Assembly: GCF_000308455.1 (NCBI RefSeq) | Contig: NZ_BAFP01000265.1 | Coordinates: forward strand, 1-54,717 | Reading direction: 5' to 3' | DNA length: 54,717 nt | From: Nocardia abscessus NBRC 100374 | GTDB taxonomy: Bacteria; Actinomycetota; Actinomycetes; Mycobacteriales; Mycobacteriaceae | Shown here: positions 24,618-34,870 of the stretch, piece after piece | Layout: each line of letters begins with the position of its first letter | How positions within the stretch are numbered: the first letter of the stretch is position 1 | The notes under the pieces: generated by a model | The model's input: only the letters and a program-made list of their open reading frames with translations | The model's database searches: none | Told to the model about the DNA's origin: nothing | Program-made: the position numbers and the translations under genes

Positions 24618-27600
24618 TCAAGCGGCCGGTGCGTCGATCTCGGTGTGCAACGACGTGATCGCGGAGTGCAGGCATTGTGCGAGCGCGGTGATCGTCGCGC
24701 GGTCCCACAGTGGCGCGGCATAGCGGATCTCGCCGTGGATGCCGGCCGGTTCGCCGCCGGTTCCGATGGCCTCTCGCAGCTGGATCAGCACCTCGAATTC
24801 GGCTCGTTGGGGCGGTGATTCGCGCAGCCGGACATCGAGGTCGCCGACGGTGCCCGTGACGGCGATATCGCGGAAGAAGGTCGTGACGATCTGCGGCAGT
24901 GGCCGGTCCGCTCCGGTGTGCCCGGCGATGGACCGCTCGAACGGATACCGCTTGTTCTCGTGTGCCTCCAGGACGCGGTCGCGGACCTGACCGATCAGTT
25001 GCCGAGCGGTCGGCGCGGCCGTGCGGTCGGTGCGGATCAGCACGATATCGGCCGCGCAGCCGAGCATCGTGTCGAGTTCGGCGCGATCACGCCCGCTCAG
25101 TGCCGTGCCGATGACCAGGTCGGGCCCGGCCCCCAGACGCTCGAACGCGCACACCAGAGCCGCGTGCAGGACGGTGTAGGTGGTCGCGCCGCACCGCCGG
25201 GCGGTATCCAGTAGACCGGCATGGGCGTCGGCATCGAGGGTGAAGGGCACGGCCGCCGCAGGATATCCGCCGCCGCCCGCCCGGGGGTGATCGACGGCCA
25301 GCGGCGGGATGTAGTCCAGTCCGGCCAGCGCGTCACGCCAGTAGCGGGCCGGTGCGGATCGGTCGTCGGCGCAATCGCCGGCGTCCTCGCGCAGCCATCG
25401 CGCGTAATCGGCGAACTGGACCGGGGGCGTCGGCCAGGCCGGCGCCGCGCCCACGGCGCGTGCCAGGTAGGCGAATCGGAGGTCGCGCAGCAGCAGCGCC
25501 AGCGATTCGGCGTCACCGGCGCAGTGATGCAGGACCACGAGCAGTACGTGGTGGTCGGGCGCCCGCCGGTACAGCCGCACCCGGATCGGCGCTTCGGTGA
25601 GCAGCTGGAAACCGCGCGCCGTCTCCTGCGCCAGCGACCGGTCCAGATCCTCGTCGTCGGTGATTTCGCGGTAGTCGACGGCATCCGGGTCGAATGCCGC
25701 GATCCGCTGCACCGGTCCGGCGGTAGCGAAAGGCAGTGTGGTGCGCAGTATCTCGTGTCTGCGCACCACATCGCAGACCGCCGCGTGCACGGCCGCGGCG
25801 TCGAGTGGACCGATCAGGTCCAGTGCGGCGGGCATCAGGTAGTCGGCCTCGTTCTCGCTCAGATAGTTGACCGTCCACAGCCGCTGCTGGGCCGGAGTGA
25901 GCGGAATCGTCTCGTCGGGCGGGCCAGGGTTTCCATCGCTTTCGCGGTAGGCGATCACCCCCTGCTCCCGGCCGGCGGTGCCGTGACCGGCGGTGGAGTC
26001 CTCACCGCGACCGGCGATGCGCCGTTCCAGCGCGGCGACGGTGGGTGCGTCGAGCAGATCGCGCAGGGCCACCACGACGCCGAGGGTCCGGCTCGCCGAG
26101 GCGGCGAGGCGGATGGCTGCCAGCGAATTCCCGCCGACCCGAAAGAAATCGTCCTCGATGCCCACTCGCTGCTGTCCGATGGCATCCGAGAACAGTCCGG
26201 CCAAAATCTGCTGGCGCGGCGTCCGCGGCGGATGCGCGGCCGGGGAGACGGGTACGGTCAGCGCCTTCCGGTCGATCTTGCCGTTGACGGTGAGCGGCAG
26301 CGCGGGAATCTGCACGATCGCGGCGGGTAGCAGATAGGCGGGCAGGATTCGGGCCAGCCGCGTCCGCATAGCCGCCGTATCGATCTGTTCGGTGGCGACC
26401 ACGTGGGCGATCAAGGTCTTGCCCGCCGCCATCCGGTGTGCCGTGACGATCGCCGCGGTGACCCCGGGCATACCGCGGATCGCGTGTTCGATCTCACCGG
26501 GTTCCACCCGAATGCCGTTCACCTTGACCTGCCGGTCACTGCGGCCGAGGAATCGCAACAGGCCGTCGGCGCCCCAGCTGCCGTGATCGCCGGTGCGATA
26601 CATCCGCGATCCCGGTGCGCCGAAGGGATTGGCGGTGAAAGCCGCCGCGGTCCGGCCCGGCATCCGGTGATATCCCCTGGCCAGCCCCGCGCCGGTCATG
26701 TAGATCTCGCCGACCATACCGGGCGGCACCGGGCGCAGCAGTGCGTCGAGGACGAGTACCTCGGTGTGGTCGACCGCGCGGCCTACCGGAATCGCCTCGC
26801 TGGGCAGCGGACCGGCCGGAATCGAATAGGCGGTGGCGTACGCGGTCGCCTCCACCGGCCCGTAGATGTTGACGATGGAGATGCCGGGCGCCGCCGCGCG
26901 CATGGCCCGCACCGTATCGGGAGCCAGGATGTCCCCGGCGCTCGACAGGGTGCGCAGCTCGGCGAGGCTCTCCGGGATGTCGTCGACCAGCACCTGGAAC
27001 AGGCCGGCCGCCAGCAGCATCGCGGTGACCTGTCCCGCGCGCAGTACGTGGCGGAAATCCTCGGCGCCCAGCCGGTCCGGTGTCGCGATCACTGCGGTGT
27101 GGCCTTGCAACAGCGGCATCCACAGCTCCCACACCACCATGTCCCAGGCGTACGGCGAATGCATCAGCATCCGTGCGTATTCCGGGCCGGCGGCGATCCG
27201 GTCGATCGCGCGTGTCACCATCGCGCGGTGCGTGGCGAGCACGCCTTTCGGCGCGCCGGTCGAGCCCGAGGTGAACATCAGCCATGCGGCCGCGTCGGCG
27301 GGCACGGAGTCGGCCGGTGTCGTCAGGACCGGTCCGTCGGAACGCGCGACGGCACGCACCAGTGCGATGTCGTCGAGGACGAGTTCGGTGCCGGTGTGTG
27401 CCAGCACCCAGGCGACGCGATCGGGCGGATCCTGCTCGTGCAGCGGGACGCAGATCGCGCCGAGCCGCATGAGCGCCAGCGCCGCGACGACCATGTCCGG
27501 TGTGCGCGGCAGTCGCACACCGACCGGTGTGCCGAGGCGGACACCGTGCTGATGGGCGAGGTGGCAGGCGAATCGTTCGGCGTGGACCGCCAATTCGCGG

Positions 27601-29039
27601 TAGGTGATGTGCTCGCCCTCGTACCAGAGCGCGTGCCGTTCGGGGAAGCGGCGTGCGACCGACCGGAAGACCTCGGCGATACCCCGATCGGTGGCGCCTG
27701 TCGGATCCTGGTGGACGCTGGGCGACGCGGCGACGACCCGCGCGGGCGTAAGCCGACCGGCGGGGGTGTCGTCCGCGGCCGAGGCCACCTCGCTCATGGC
27801 CGACAGGAAGCGAGCGTGCAGACTAGCCAGAGAGGCGGCGTCGCATCGTGCGGCGGCGGTGTCCATCTCGATGCGCGGCGGTCCGTCACCGGCGTAGACG
27901 CCGATGCCGAAAGCCTCGGTGTGGCCGGTGGATTCCGGGTTCGGCGTGGCGTGCACGTCACCGAAACGGATGTCCGAGGGAATCGGCAGGATATTGAGCA
28001 TCGGTCCGGTGATCCGGTGCTCACCGCCGGGGGACGTGCCGTCGGCGAGCAGGTCGAATCGCCGATAGTGCTGATGGCGTAGCACCGTGCGCAGCTCCGA
28101 CTGCGCCGCCCTCGCGAGCGCGCCGATCGAGGCGGCGGGATCGACCTCGAGCCGTAGTCCGACGACATTCGAGGTCATGCCGAGCGCGCGCCGAGAGCGT
28201 TTGGCCGGCACCGGAAGTCCGAGGACCACGGTGCGCGCACCGGAGTCCGCGTGTAGCAGGAGTGCGGTGGTCGCGGCCAGCAGCGCGGGCCAGTCGACGC
28301 CGAATCGTTCTGCGGCGCATCCGAAGGCGCGCCAATCTTCGACGCGGGGACGGCCGGAGTGCCGGACGAAGCCGGACGAGCCCGCGACGACGGGCGGGTG
28401 GGCGAACATCGGGGCGTCGGGCAGCCCGGCCAGCCGACCGGACCAGAACGCGCGGTCGTCGCTGAAACGGCGCGAGGCGCGATACCGCAGATCCTCCGCT
28501 ACGTATCCGGCGACGGTATCGGAGAACGGTGGCGTGGGTTCGCCGGCGAGCAACGCGGTATAGGCGCACGCCACGGCACGGATCAGGGCAAGCGACGCGG
28601 CGCCGTCGAAGACGATGTGGTGTGCTCGCAGACCCCATAGATAGCCCGCCGCGCCGACATCGAGCAGATGGTGGTCGAACAGCGGGGCGGCGTTCAGGTC
28701 GAAGCCGGTGGCCGCGGCGCGAAGATGGGCGAGCGCGGCGGCGACCGGATCGGGTTCGTCGCCGAAATAACCCCGGTGCAAGGGCCATCCGGTGCACGCC
28801 TCGACCACCTGTCGTGGCTCGGGGCCGTCGACGTCGAGCCGGACGCGCAGGGTCTCGGTGTCGGCGACGACACCGCGCAGCGCGCGTTCGAACAGGTCCG
28901 GATCGATGCGGCCGCGCAGGTGGACGTGGCCGCTGACGAGATAGCGCTGGTCGGGCCCGTACAGGGTGGTGTAGGCCCAGATTTCCTGCTGGGCGAGGGT
29001 CAGCGGCGGATCGGTCCGCCGACGCGGTGTCTGCGTCAT
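24618..29039 (-). CDS. Non-ribosomal peptide synthetase, C-A-T-C
   Basis: A 1473-residue protein and the last gene of the operon. C1 (about 15-440) has an intact HHIVFDG. The A domain (about 480-925) has LMFTSGSTGAPKGV, WDMVVWELW (keeping the Asp that binds the amino group), NIYGPVEAT and the TVNGKIDRKAL lysine loop. The carrier (about 935-1005) has DDFFRVGGNSL with its phosphopantetheine Ser. C2 (about 1040-1470) has HHCAGDA, where HHxxxDG has lost its Gly. There is no thioesterase or reductase, so C2 probably releases the peptide, either by cyclisation or onto an external nucleophile. The ATG at 29039 lies 4 bp after the upstream stop, so it is coupled. The amino acid is not predictable with confidence. 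Confidence 0.9.
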   Translation of the reverse strand: MTQTPRRRTDPPLTLAQQEIWAYTTLYGPDQRYLVSGHVHLRGRIDPDLFERALRGVVADTETLRVRLDVDGPEPRQVVEACTGWPLHRGYFGDEPDPVAAALAHLRAAATGFDLNAAPLFDHHLLDVGAAGYLWGLRAHHIVFDGAASLALIRAVACAYTALLAGEPTPPFSDTVAGYVAEDLRYRASRRFSDDRAFWSGRLAGLPDAPMFAHPPVVAGSSGFVRHSGRPRVEDWRAFGCAAERFGVDWPALLAATTALLLHADSGARTVVLGLPVPAKRSRRALGMTSNVVGLRLEVDPAASIGALARAAQSELRTVLRHQHYRRFDLLADGTSPGGEHRITGPMLNILPIPSDIRFGDVHATPNPESTGHTEAFGIGVYAGDGPPRIEMDTAAARCDAASLASLHARFLSAMSEVASAADDTPAGRLTPARVVAASPSVHQDPTGATDRGIAEVFRSVARRFPERHALWYEGEHITYRELAVHAERFACHLAHQHGVRLGTPVGVRLPRTPDMVVAALALMRLGAICVPLHEQDPPDRVAWVLAHTGTELVLDDIALVRAVARSDGPVLTTPADSVPADAAAWLMFTSGSTGAPKGVLATHRAMVTRAIDRIAAGPEYARMLMHSPYAWDMVVWELWMPLLQGHTAVIATPDRLGAEDFRHVLRAGQVTAMLLAAGLFQVLVDDIPESLAELRTLSSAGDILAPDTVRAMRAAAPGISIVNIYGPVEATAYATAYSIPAGPLPSEAIPVGRAVDHTEVLVLDALLRPVPPGMVGEIYMTGAGLARGYHRMPGRTAAAFTANPFGAPGSRMYRTGDHGSWGADGLLRFLGRSDRQVKVNGIRVEPGEIEHAIRGMPGVTAAIVTAHRMAAGKTLIAHVVATEQIDTAAMRTRLARILPAYLLPAAIVQIPALPLTVNGKIDRKALTVPVSPAAHPPRTPRQQILAGLFSDAIGQQRVGIEDDFFRVGGNSLAAIRLAASASRTLGVVVALRDLLDAPTVAALERRIAGRGEDSTAGHGTAGREQGVIAYRESDGNPGPPDETIPLTPAQQRLWTVNYLSENEADYLMPAALDLIGPLDAAAVHAAVCDVVRRHEILRTTLPFATAGPVQRIAAFDPDAVDYREITDDEDLDRSLAQETARGFQLLTEAPIRVRLYRRAPDHHVLLVVLHHCAGDAESLALLLRDLRFAYLARAVGAAPAWPTPPVQFADYARWLREDAGDCADDRSAPARYWRDALAGLDYIPPLAVDHPRAGGGGYPAAAVPFTLDADAHAGLLDTARRCGATTYTVLHAALVCAFERLGAGPDLVIGTALSGRDRAELDTMLGCAADIVLIRTDRTAAPTARQLIGQVRDRVLEAHENKRYPFERSIAGHTGADRPLPQIVTTFFRDIAVTGTVGDLDVRLRESPPQRAEFEVLIQLREAIGTGGEPAGIHGEIRYAAPLWDRATITALAQCLHSAITSLHTEIDAPAA

Positions 29040-29043
29040 GTCC

Positions 29044-32000
29044 TCACACTCCGTTCGCGCCCGCGCCGTCGGCGGGCGTGGTCGCGAGCAGTTCGAGTTC
29101 GGCTTCCAAACGGGTGACGGCCCGGCGCAGGAGATCGTCATCGATCAGATCGCGGTGCCAGTTCAATACCACCGTCAACTGTTCGCCCGGCCACACCGTC
29201 GCGGTCAGCGGAAACAACGTGATCTCTCGCGACCACAGATCGGTCAGGACCAGTTCGCCTACTGTGAGGGGGGTCGGCGCGATGTCGACCGGATACGACT
29301 CGAAGACCAGCAGGGTGTCGAAGTAGCCGCGCACGGGGACGCCCGTCGCGTCTTCGATCTCTGCCAGGCCCACATGGTGATGGTCGAGCAGTGCCGCCTG
29401 TTCGGCCTGCACGGCGCGCAATCGCGCACCGATCGAGCGGTCCCGGTGGCGGCGCACCCGCACCGGGACGGTGTTGATGAACGACCCCACCATGGTGTCG
29501 ATGCCCGGAATACCCGCCGGCCGCCCGGAGACCACCGTGCCGAACAGGACGTCGTCGTTGCCGGTGAGATCGCCCAGCACGGATGCCCACACGTACTGCA
29601 GGACGGTGTTCAGCGTGACGCCGGACCCGGCGGCGAAGCGGGACAGCGCACCGGTCTGCTCGGCCGTCAGTGTCGTCACATGTTCGGCGTGCGACCGTGC
29701 GGGATCGCGCGGTGTGGCGCCGGGTGCGGCGACGAGGGTGGGAGTCGCGAGACCGTGCAGCGCATCCCGCCAGGCCACGGCGGCAGGCGCGTGGTCTCGA
29801 GCGGCTCGCCAGCGCAGGAAGACGGCGAAGCCGTCGTCTACGTCGTTCGGGGCGTCGGACCCGAGCGCGAAGGCGCCCAGCAGGTTACGCAACAGGATCG
29901 GTGCGGACCAGCCGTCGAGCAGGAGCCGATGGTTGGTCACCGACAGCATCCATCGGTGGTCCTCGACCCGGATGAGCAGGAACCGGATCAGCGGCGGTCT
30001 CCGCAGGTCGAACGAGCGCACCTGCTCCTCGGCCAGGATGTCGTCCAGATCCGTGCCGCGCTCGCGCAGGTCGACTTCCCGGACATCGATCGGTGCGGTC
30101 GCGGTGACGAGCTGACGCCATCGCCCGCCGCCGTCGCGGACGAAAGCGGCCCGCAGCGACGAGTGCCGGTCGACGACGTGCTGGGCGGCGGCGTGCAGCC
30201 GTGCGCGATCGGGGGTGCCGGTGCAGGTCAGCACCACCTGCAGGGTGTGCACCTCGACGGCGTCCGGATCGGCCGGTGCGAGCGCGGCGAACTTTTCCTG
30301 GATCGGCGTGAGCGCCCGGATGTCGCACAGCCGGCCGTAGCGGCGCTCCCAGCGGTCGATCTCGGACTGGCGTAGACCGGCCGGTGCGAAATCCGATGGT
30401 GTCCAACAACGCGCGGCGGGGTCGGCGGCGTGGCGTGCGAGAGTCCGCAGCGCTGTCTGGAACAGGTCGGCGAACGCGCGGACCCGGTCGTGTCCGATCA
30501 GGGTCTCGGGGAAGGAGAAGCCCGTCCTGAGCCGATCGCCTGCCACCACGGTGTCGATGGCGATGGACGCGTCCGCGGGCAGTCCGGAATCGACCGGAAG
30601 CGTGTTCGTGAGTGCCGCGGGCAGCCAGGGGCCGTTCGCCGCCCCTGACACCGCGCCCAGATAGGTGAAGGACAGCTGGGGTGTTCCGGTCGGCAGAGCG
30701 ATGCCGCTGCCGAGGTAACGCAGCAGGCCGTAGCCTATCCCGGCGCCAGGAACCGAAAGTAATTGTTCTTTCACGGTTTTCACTGCGTCCGCGAGTGCGG
30801 GGCCGCCCGCGAGCGCGTCCGAGGCATCGATCCCGGCCAGGTCGATGCGGCACGGGTACGCGGCGGTGAACCAGCCGACGGTGCGGGAGAGATCGGCGCC
30901 GGGGGACTGGGCATCCCTGCCGTGCCCTTCCACCCGGATCGGGACCGCCGAGATGCGGTGGCCGCGCCACGCGACCATCGCCACGGCCACCGCGGTCAGC
31001 AGGATGGTGTTGGTGTCCGTGCCGTAGCGCGGCGGTAGCACCGTCACGACGGCCGATGTCGTCGCCTCGTCGAGTTCGACCGCGATGCGGCGCACCGTGG
31101 CGGACACGTCGACGCGCGGGTCCAGTGGACGATCGGTGAACAGCGGATCCGGCCCGCCCGCCAGTGTCCGCCACTGGTCGGCCTCGGCGTGCAGCTCCGC
31201 GCCGTCGGCCCGTTCGCGCAGCGTATGTGCCCACCGCCGCATGGAGGTGCCGCCGCCGGGCAGCCGGGGCGACCGCCCCGACTCCAGCTGGGCCCACGCG
31301 GCGACGAAGTCCGGTATCAGGATGCGCCACGAGACGCCGTCCACGGCGATGTGGTGGATCACGACGACGAGCCGCCCGCCGCGGTCTCCGTCGCCGCGAT
31401 CGAGCCAGACGCACTGCAGCACGATGCCGTTCGCCGTGTCGAGGCGGCCGGTCGCGGACTCTGTCGCGCGGACGAGGATCGCCGCTTCTTCGGCATCGCC
31501 GGCGGCGGAGATGTCGATACGGGTGACAACCGCAGCGAAATCGAAGGATTCGGGAGGGTCGGCGAACATGCGCCACGCACCGCCCGCGTCACGGTACAAC
31601 CGTGCGCGCAGCATGTCGTGGTGCGCGGCCACCGCACCGATCACCCGCCGCAGTGTGGTCGCGGAAATGCCGGCGGGTAGGTCGAGCACCATGTGCTGGG
31701 CGTAGCGGTCGAACCCCACGCCGCCGGATTCCGCGCGTTCGACGAGCGCGAGCACGGTCGGAGTGGGCGGCATTTCGCCGACGCCGCCGCCCGGAAGTTC
31801 GGCGAGGACGTCCTCGCCGGGCGCTCCGGTGGTGGCGACCGCGGCCAGTCCGGCGACCGTGCGCTGTTCGAAGACCTGCGTGGGGGTGAAGTGCACACCC
31901 CGCGCCTTCGCCCGGGAGACGAGCAGGATCGACATCACGCTGTCACCGCCGAGGGTGAAGAACGAGTCGTCGACACCCACTCGGTCTCGGCCGAGTACCT

Positions 32001-34029
32001 GCGCGAACACCTCGGCCACGGTCTGTTCCACCGGTGTGCCAGGCGCACGGTACGGCGTGTGCGCCGCCGCCGGCGCGGGCAGCGCCGCCCGGTCCACCTT
32101 GCCGGCCGCGGTGGTGGGGAACGCGTCGAGTACGACGATGGCGTCGGGGATCATGGCCGCGGGCAGTGTGCGGGACAGCTCCGTGCGCAGTGCGTCGGCG
32201 GTGCAGGCGGCCCCGGTAACCGGGACGACGTAGCCGAGCAGCCTGCCGTCGGGACGCAGCGCCGCGACCGCCTGGGCGACTGTCGCACACGCCGCCAGCG
32301 CCGCCTCGACCTCACCGAGTTCGATGCGCACGCCGTGCCGCTTGACCTGGAAATCCGCTCTGCCCAGGTATTCCAGCAGTTCGGTCGCCGCATTCCAGCG
32401 CACGATGTCGCCGGTGCGGTACAGCCTCGCGCCGGGATGGAAGGGGTCGGCGACGAAACGATCGGCGGTGCGCGCCGGATCGCCCTGATAGCACCGAGCC
32501 AGTTGCGTGCCCGCCAGATACAGTTCCCCTGGCAGGTCGTCGGGCACCGGTCGCAGCCGGGAGTCGAGTACGTACGCCCTGGTGTTCGACGCGAGCGCGC
32601 CGATCGGGATCGAAGCCGAATCCCGCGTGCTCACCGGATGTCCCGTGACAGCGCCGGTGGCCTCGGTGGGTCCGTACAGATTGTGCAGGCGCGCGGGTGT
32701 GGCCGCGCCGAACCGGTATGCCAGGGCGGGGGTGAGGGTTTCGCCGATGGTGAGCACGCGACGAACACAAGCCGGGAAGCCGGGGACCACGTTGAGGTGG
32801 TTGCTCAGTGTCGAGGGCACGAACTGAAGGGTCGTCACCGCGTGCGCGGCGATCACCCGGTCCAGTTCGGCGGGGTCGGTGTGCGCCGATGGCGACGCGA
32901 TGGCCAGCGTCGCACCGATACTCGTGGGCCAGAACAATTCCCAGATGGAGACGTCGAAAGTGACCGGCGTCTTCTGCAGAACGGTGTCGGTCTCGTCGAG
33001 GCCGATGTGCTCGCTCATCCACGCCAGGTGATCCACCACTGCCGCGTGGGGCACCGCGACGCCTTTGGGCACACCGGTCGAGCCGGAGGTGAACATCAGG
33101 TAGGCGAGATCGGCGGGACGCAGTGGAGCGCGTCGCTCGGCATCGTCGATCGGTGTGCCGTCGCCGTCTTCGGCATCGGATTCGTCGAGGTAGTGAACGG
33201 GTGCCGCCTCGGTGGTGAAGCCGTCGCGCCGGGTGCTCAGCACCAGCACCGGCCCGGCCACCGCAATGATGCGCTCGAGCCGCTCGGCCGGGTGACCGGG
33301 TTCCAACGGCAAGTAGGCGCCGCCGGCCTTCAGCACCGCGTACACCGCGACGATGGCTTCCACCGAACGCGCCATCGCCACGCCCACCACCGTGTCGGGT
33401 GCTACGCCACGCCGGATGAGATCGCGCGCCAGTCGATTCGCGCGGGTGTCGAGTTCGCCGTAGGTGATCGACTCCGCGCCGGACCGCAGCGCGATCATGG
33501 CGGGCGCACGGCGTGCGTGCGACTCGAACCCGGTCAGTGTGGTGGCGTGCGGTTCGCGGTCACGTCTCGGCCCTCCGCGGCGCAGGATGCGCGCGCGTTC
33601 CTCGTCGGTGGTGAGGTCGACACGGGCGACGGTGGTGGCCGGTGCGGCGACCAGCCGGGTGAACAGCCTCGTGAACACGGGCAATTCGGCCTCGGGCAGG
33701 CCGATCCGCCAGCCGTCGTCGTGGTGGACGGCGGTCGGACACGCGCCATCGGCCACGCCGGGTGCGCGCTGCCGCAGCAGCGCACCGACCTGTGCCGTGA
33801 CAGCGCGGAAGTTGTGCCCCGTCGGGACCTCCACGCGGATTTCGACGGCATCCGTACCGGATCGATAGCCGACGGTGACTTCGGGCGCGCCCGTGCGTCG
33901 ATGCAGGTACACCGCCAGCCCGGCCAGCACGACCGCGGCTGTCCCGCCCCCGCTGCGCCGGGACAGCGGGCCGAGTCCCGGCGTCAATTCCAGCGCGCAC
34001 GCGGGTGCGCTCGCCTCACGGGTAGGCAT
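29044..34029 (-). CDS. Non-ribosomal peptide synthetase, (C-lobe)-A-T-E-C
   Basis: A 1661-residue protein. The first 170 residues resemble only the C-terminal lobe of a condensation domain and lack HHxxxDG. The A domain (about 175-650) shows LMFTSGSTGVPKGV, FDVSIWELFW, NLYGPTEAT and the AAGKVDRAAL lysine loop. Overall it resembles EntF-like serine-type A domains but the pocket differs. The carrier (about 660-735) has DDSFFTLGGDSVMS. The epimerase (about 760-1210) has HHIAVDGVSW, GIGYGLLRYLG and VGWFTAAYP, so a D-residue is expected. The final C domain (about 1230-1640) has NHRLLLDGW, with Asn for the first His but the second, catalytic His kept. The ATG overlaps the preceding dehydrogenase gene by 14 bp. 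Confidence 0.9.
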   Translation of the reverse strand: MPTREASAPACALELTPGLGPLSRRSGGGTAAVVLAGLAVYLHRRTGAPEVTVGYRSGTDAVEIRVEVPTGHNFRAVTAQVGALLRQRAPGVADGACPTAVHHDDGWRIGLPEAELPVFTRLFTRLVAAPATTVARVDLTTDEERARILRRGGPRRDREPHATTLTGFESHARRAPAMIALRSGAESITYGELDTRANRLARDLIRRGVAPDTVVGVAMARSVEAIVAVYAVLKAGGAYLPLEPGHPAERLERIIAVAGPVLVLSTRRDGFTTEAAPVHYLDESDAEDGDGTPIDDAERRAPLRPADLAYLMFTSGSTGVPKGVAVPHAAVVDHLAWMSEHIGLDETDTVLQKTPVTFDVSIWELFWPTSIGATLAIASPSAHTDPAELDRVIAAHAVTTLQFVPSTLSNHLNVVPGFPACVRRVLTIGETLTPALAYRFGAATPARLHNLYGPTEATGAVTGHPVSTRDSASIPIGALASNTRAYVLDSRLRPVPDDLPGELYLAGTQLARCYQGDPARTADRFVADPFHPGARLYRTGDIVRWNAATELLEYLGRADFQVKRHGVRIELGEVEAALAACATVAQAVAALRPDGRLLGYVVPVTGAACTADALRTELSRTLPAAMIPDAIVVLDAFPTTAAGKVDRAALPAPAAAHTPYRAPGTPVEQTVAEVFAQVLGRDRVGVDDSFFTLGGDSVMSILLVSRAKARGVHFTPTQVFEQRTVAGLAAVATTGAPGEDVLAELPGGGVGEMPPTPTVLALVERAESGGVGFDRYAQHMVLDLPAGISATTLRRVIGAVAAHHDMLRARLYRDAGGAWRMFADPPESFDFAAVVTRIDISAAGDAEEAAILVRATESATGRLDTANGIVLQCVWLDRGDGDRGGRLVVVIHHIAVDGVSWRILIPDFVAAWAQLESGRSPRLPGGGTSMRRWAHTLRERADGAELHAEADQWRTLAGGPDPLFTDRPLDPRVDVSATVRRIAVELDEATTSAVVTVLPPRYGTDTNTILLTAVAVAMVAWRGHRISAVPIRVEGHGRDAQSPGADLSRTVGWFTAAYPCRIDLAGIDASDALAGGPALADAVKTVKEQLLSVPGAGIGYGLLRYLGSGIALPTGTPQLSFTYLGAVSGAANGPWLPAALTNTLPVDSGLPADASIAIDTVVAGDRLRTGFSFPETLIGHDRVRAFADLFQTALRTLARHAADPAARCWTPSDFAPAGLRQSEIDRWERRYGRLCDIRALTPIQEKFAALAPADPDAVEVHTLQVVLTCTGTPDRARLHAAAQHVVDRHSSLRAAFVRDGGGRWRQLVTATAPIDVREVDLRERGTDLDDILAEEQVRSFDLRRPPLIRFLLIRVEDHRWMLSVTNHRLLLDGWSAPILLRNLLGAFALGSDAPNDVDDGFAVFLRWRAARDHAPAAVAWRDALHGLATPTLVAAPGATPRDPARSHAEHVTTLTAEQTGALSRFAAGSGVTLNTVLQYVWASVLGDLTGNDDVLFGTVVSGRPAGIPGIDTMVGSFINTVPVRVRRHRDRSIGARLRAVQAEQAALLDHHHVGLAEIEDATGVPVRGYFDTLLVFESYPVDIAPTPLTVGELVLTDLWSREITLFPLTATVWPGEQLTVVLNWHRDLIDDDLLRRAVTRLEAELELLATTPADGAGANGV

Positions 34030-34870
34030 GGAATCCTCGTCCCGACTTGCGGCCCAGATGTCCGTCCCGGACCAGCGCCGCCAGTGAGTCCGGCACGCGG
34101 TAGCGGCCGTCGCCGGTAGCGCCCCGCAGGACCGCGAGAGTGTCGGCCACATTGTCGAGGCCGATCAGGTCCGCGGTGCGCAACGGCCCCATCCGATGCC
34201 CCAGGCAGCCTTCGAACAACGCGTCGACCGTTGCGGCGTCGGTGCCGGATTCGGTGATCGCGACGGCCTCGGCGATCGCCAGCATGAGTACCCGGTTGAC
34301 GACGAATCCCGGGCCGTCGCCCACCACGATGCCGCGCTTGCCGAGTGCGCCGAGGAAGTCGAGTGCGATGGTCAGGGTGTCGGGCGCGGTCTGCGCCGTG
34401 GTGATCACCTCGACCGCCTCGGTCAGCGGCGCCGGATTCATGAAATGCAGTCCCAGCATCCGCTCCGGCCGGCCGGTGCGCGCGGCCAGATCCGCGATAG
34501 GGATGGCCGAGGTTCCCGAGGCGAACACGGCCGACGGCTGACACACCCGATCGAGTTCGGCGAATACGCCGTGCTTGAGTTGGACTCGCTCCGTGACCGA
34601 TTCGATGACGAAGGTGGCATCGCCGAGATCCTCGACACGCTGCGACCACCGGATGCGCTCGATGATCTCGGCGACCTCGCCGGGGCGTGGGCCCCGTCCG
34701 AGCAGCACGCTCGAACGCAGCGACGCGCGGATACTCCGGCGCGCGCGCTCGGCGGCTGCGGGATCGGGGTCGATCACGATCACGGGCATGCCTGCCGCTG
34801 CCGCGCACTGGGCGATGCCAGCGCCCATCGTGCCCGCGCCGACCACGCCGACCTGGTGCTGTGCGGTCAC
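34016..34870 (-). CDS. 3-hydroxyacyl-CoA dehydrogenase family protein, FkbK-like
   Basis: A 284-residue two-domain dehydrogenase. The Rossmann motif VGVVGAGTMGAGIAQ is at residues 7-21, and the catalytic region has ERMLGLHFMNPAPLTEAVEV with the His of the family. GPGFVVNRVLM opens the helical C-terminal domain. In methoxymalonyl- and hydroxymalonyl-ACP pathways the FkbK/ZmaG homologue oxidises the glyceryl-ACP alcohol, and here the other three enzymes of that cassette are encoded in the same operon. The GTG start overlaps the previous stop as GTGA. That it acts on ACP-bound glycerate is inferred from its neighbours. Confidence 0.85.
   Translation of the reverse strand: MTAQHQVGVVGAGTMGAGIAQCAAAAGMPVIVIDPDPAAAERARRSIRASLRSSVLLGRGPRPGEVAEIIERIRWSQRVEDLGDATFVIESVTERVQLKHGVFAELDRVCQPSAVFASGTSAIPIADLAARTGRPERMLGLHFMNPAPLTEAVEVITTAQTAPDTLTIALDFLGALGKRGIVVGDGPGFVVNRVLMLAIAEAVAITESGTDAATVDALFEGCLGHRMGPLRTADLIGLDNVADTLAVLRGATGDGRYRVPDSLAALVRDGHLGRKSGRGFHAYP

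Noticed and set aside
31693..34119. 808-residue plus-strand open frame antisense to the A-T-E-C synthetase
   Set aside because: It mirrors the codon structure of the NRPS gene, is rich in Arg, Gly, His and Gln without any motif, and is a common artefact in GC-rich DNA.
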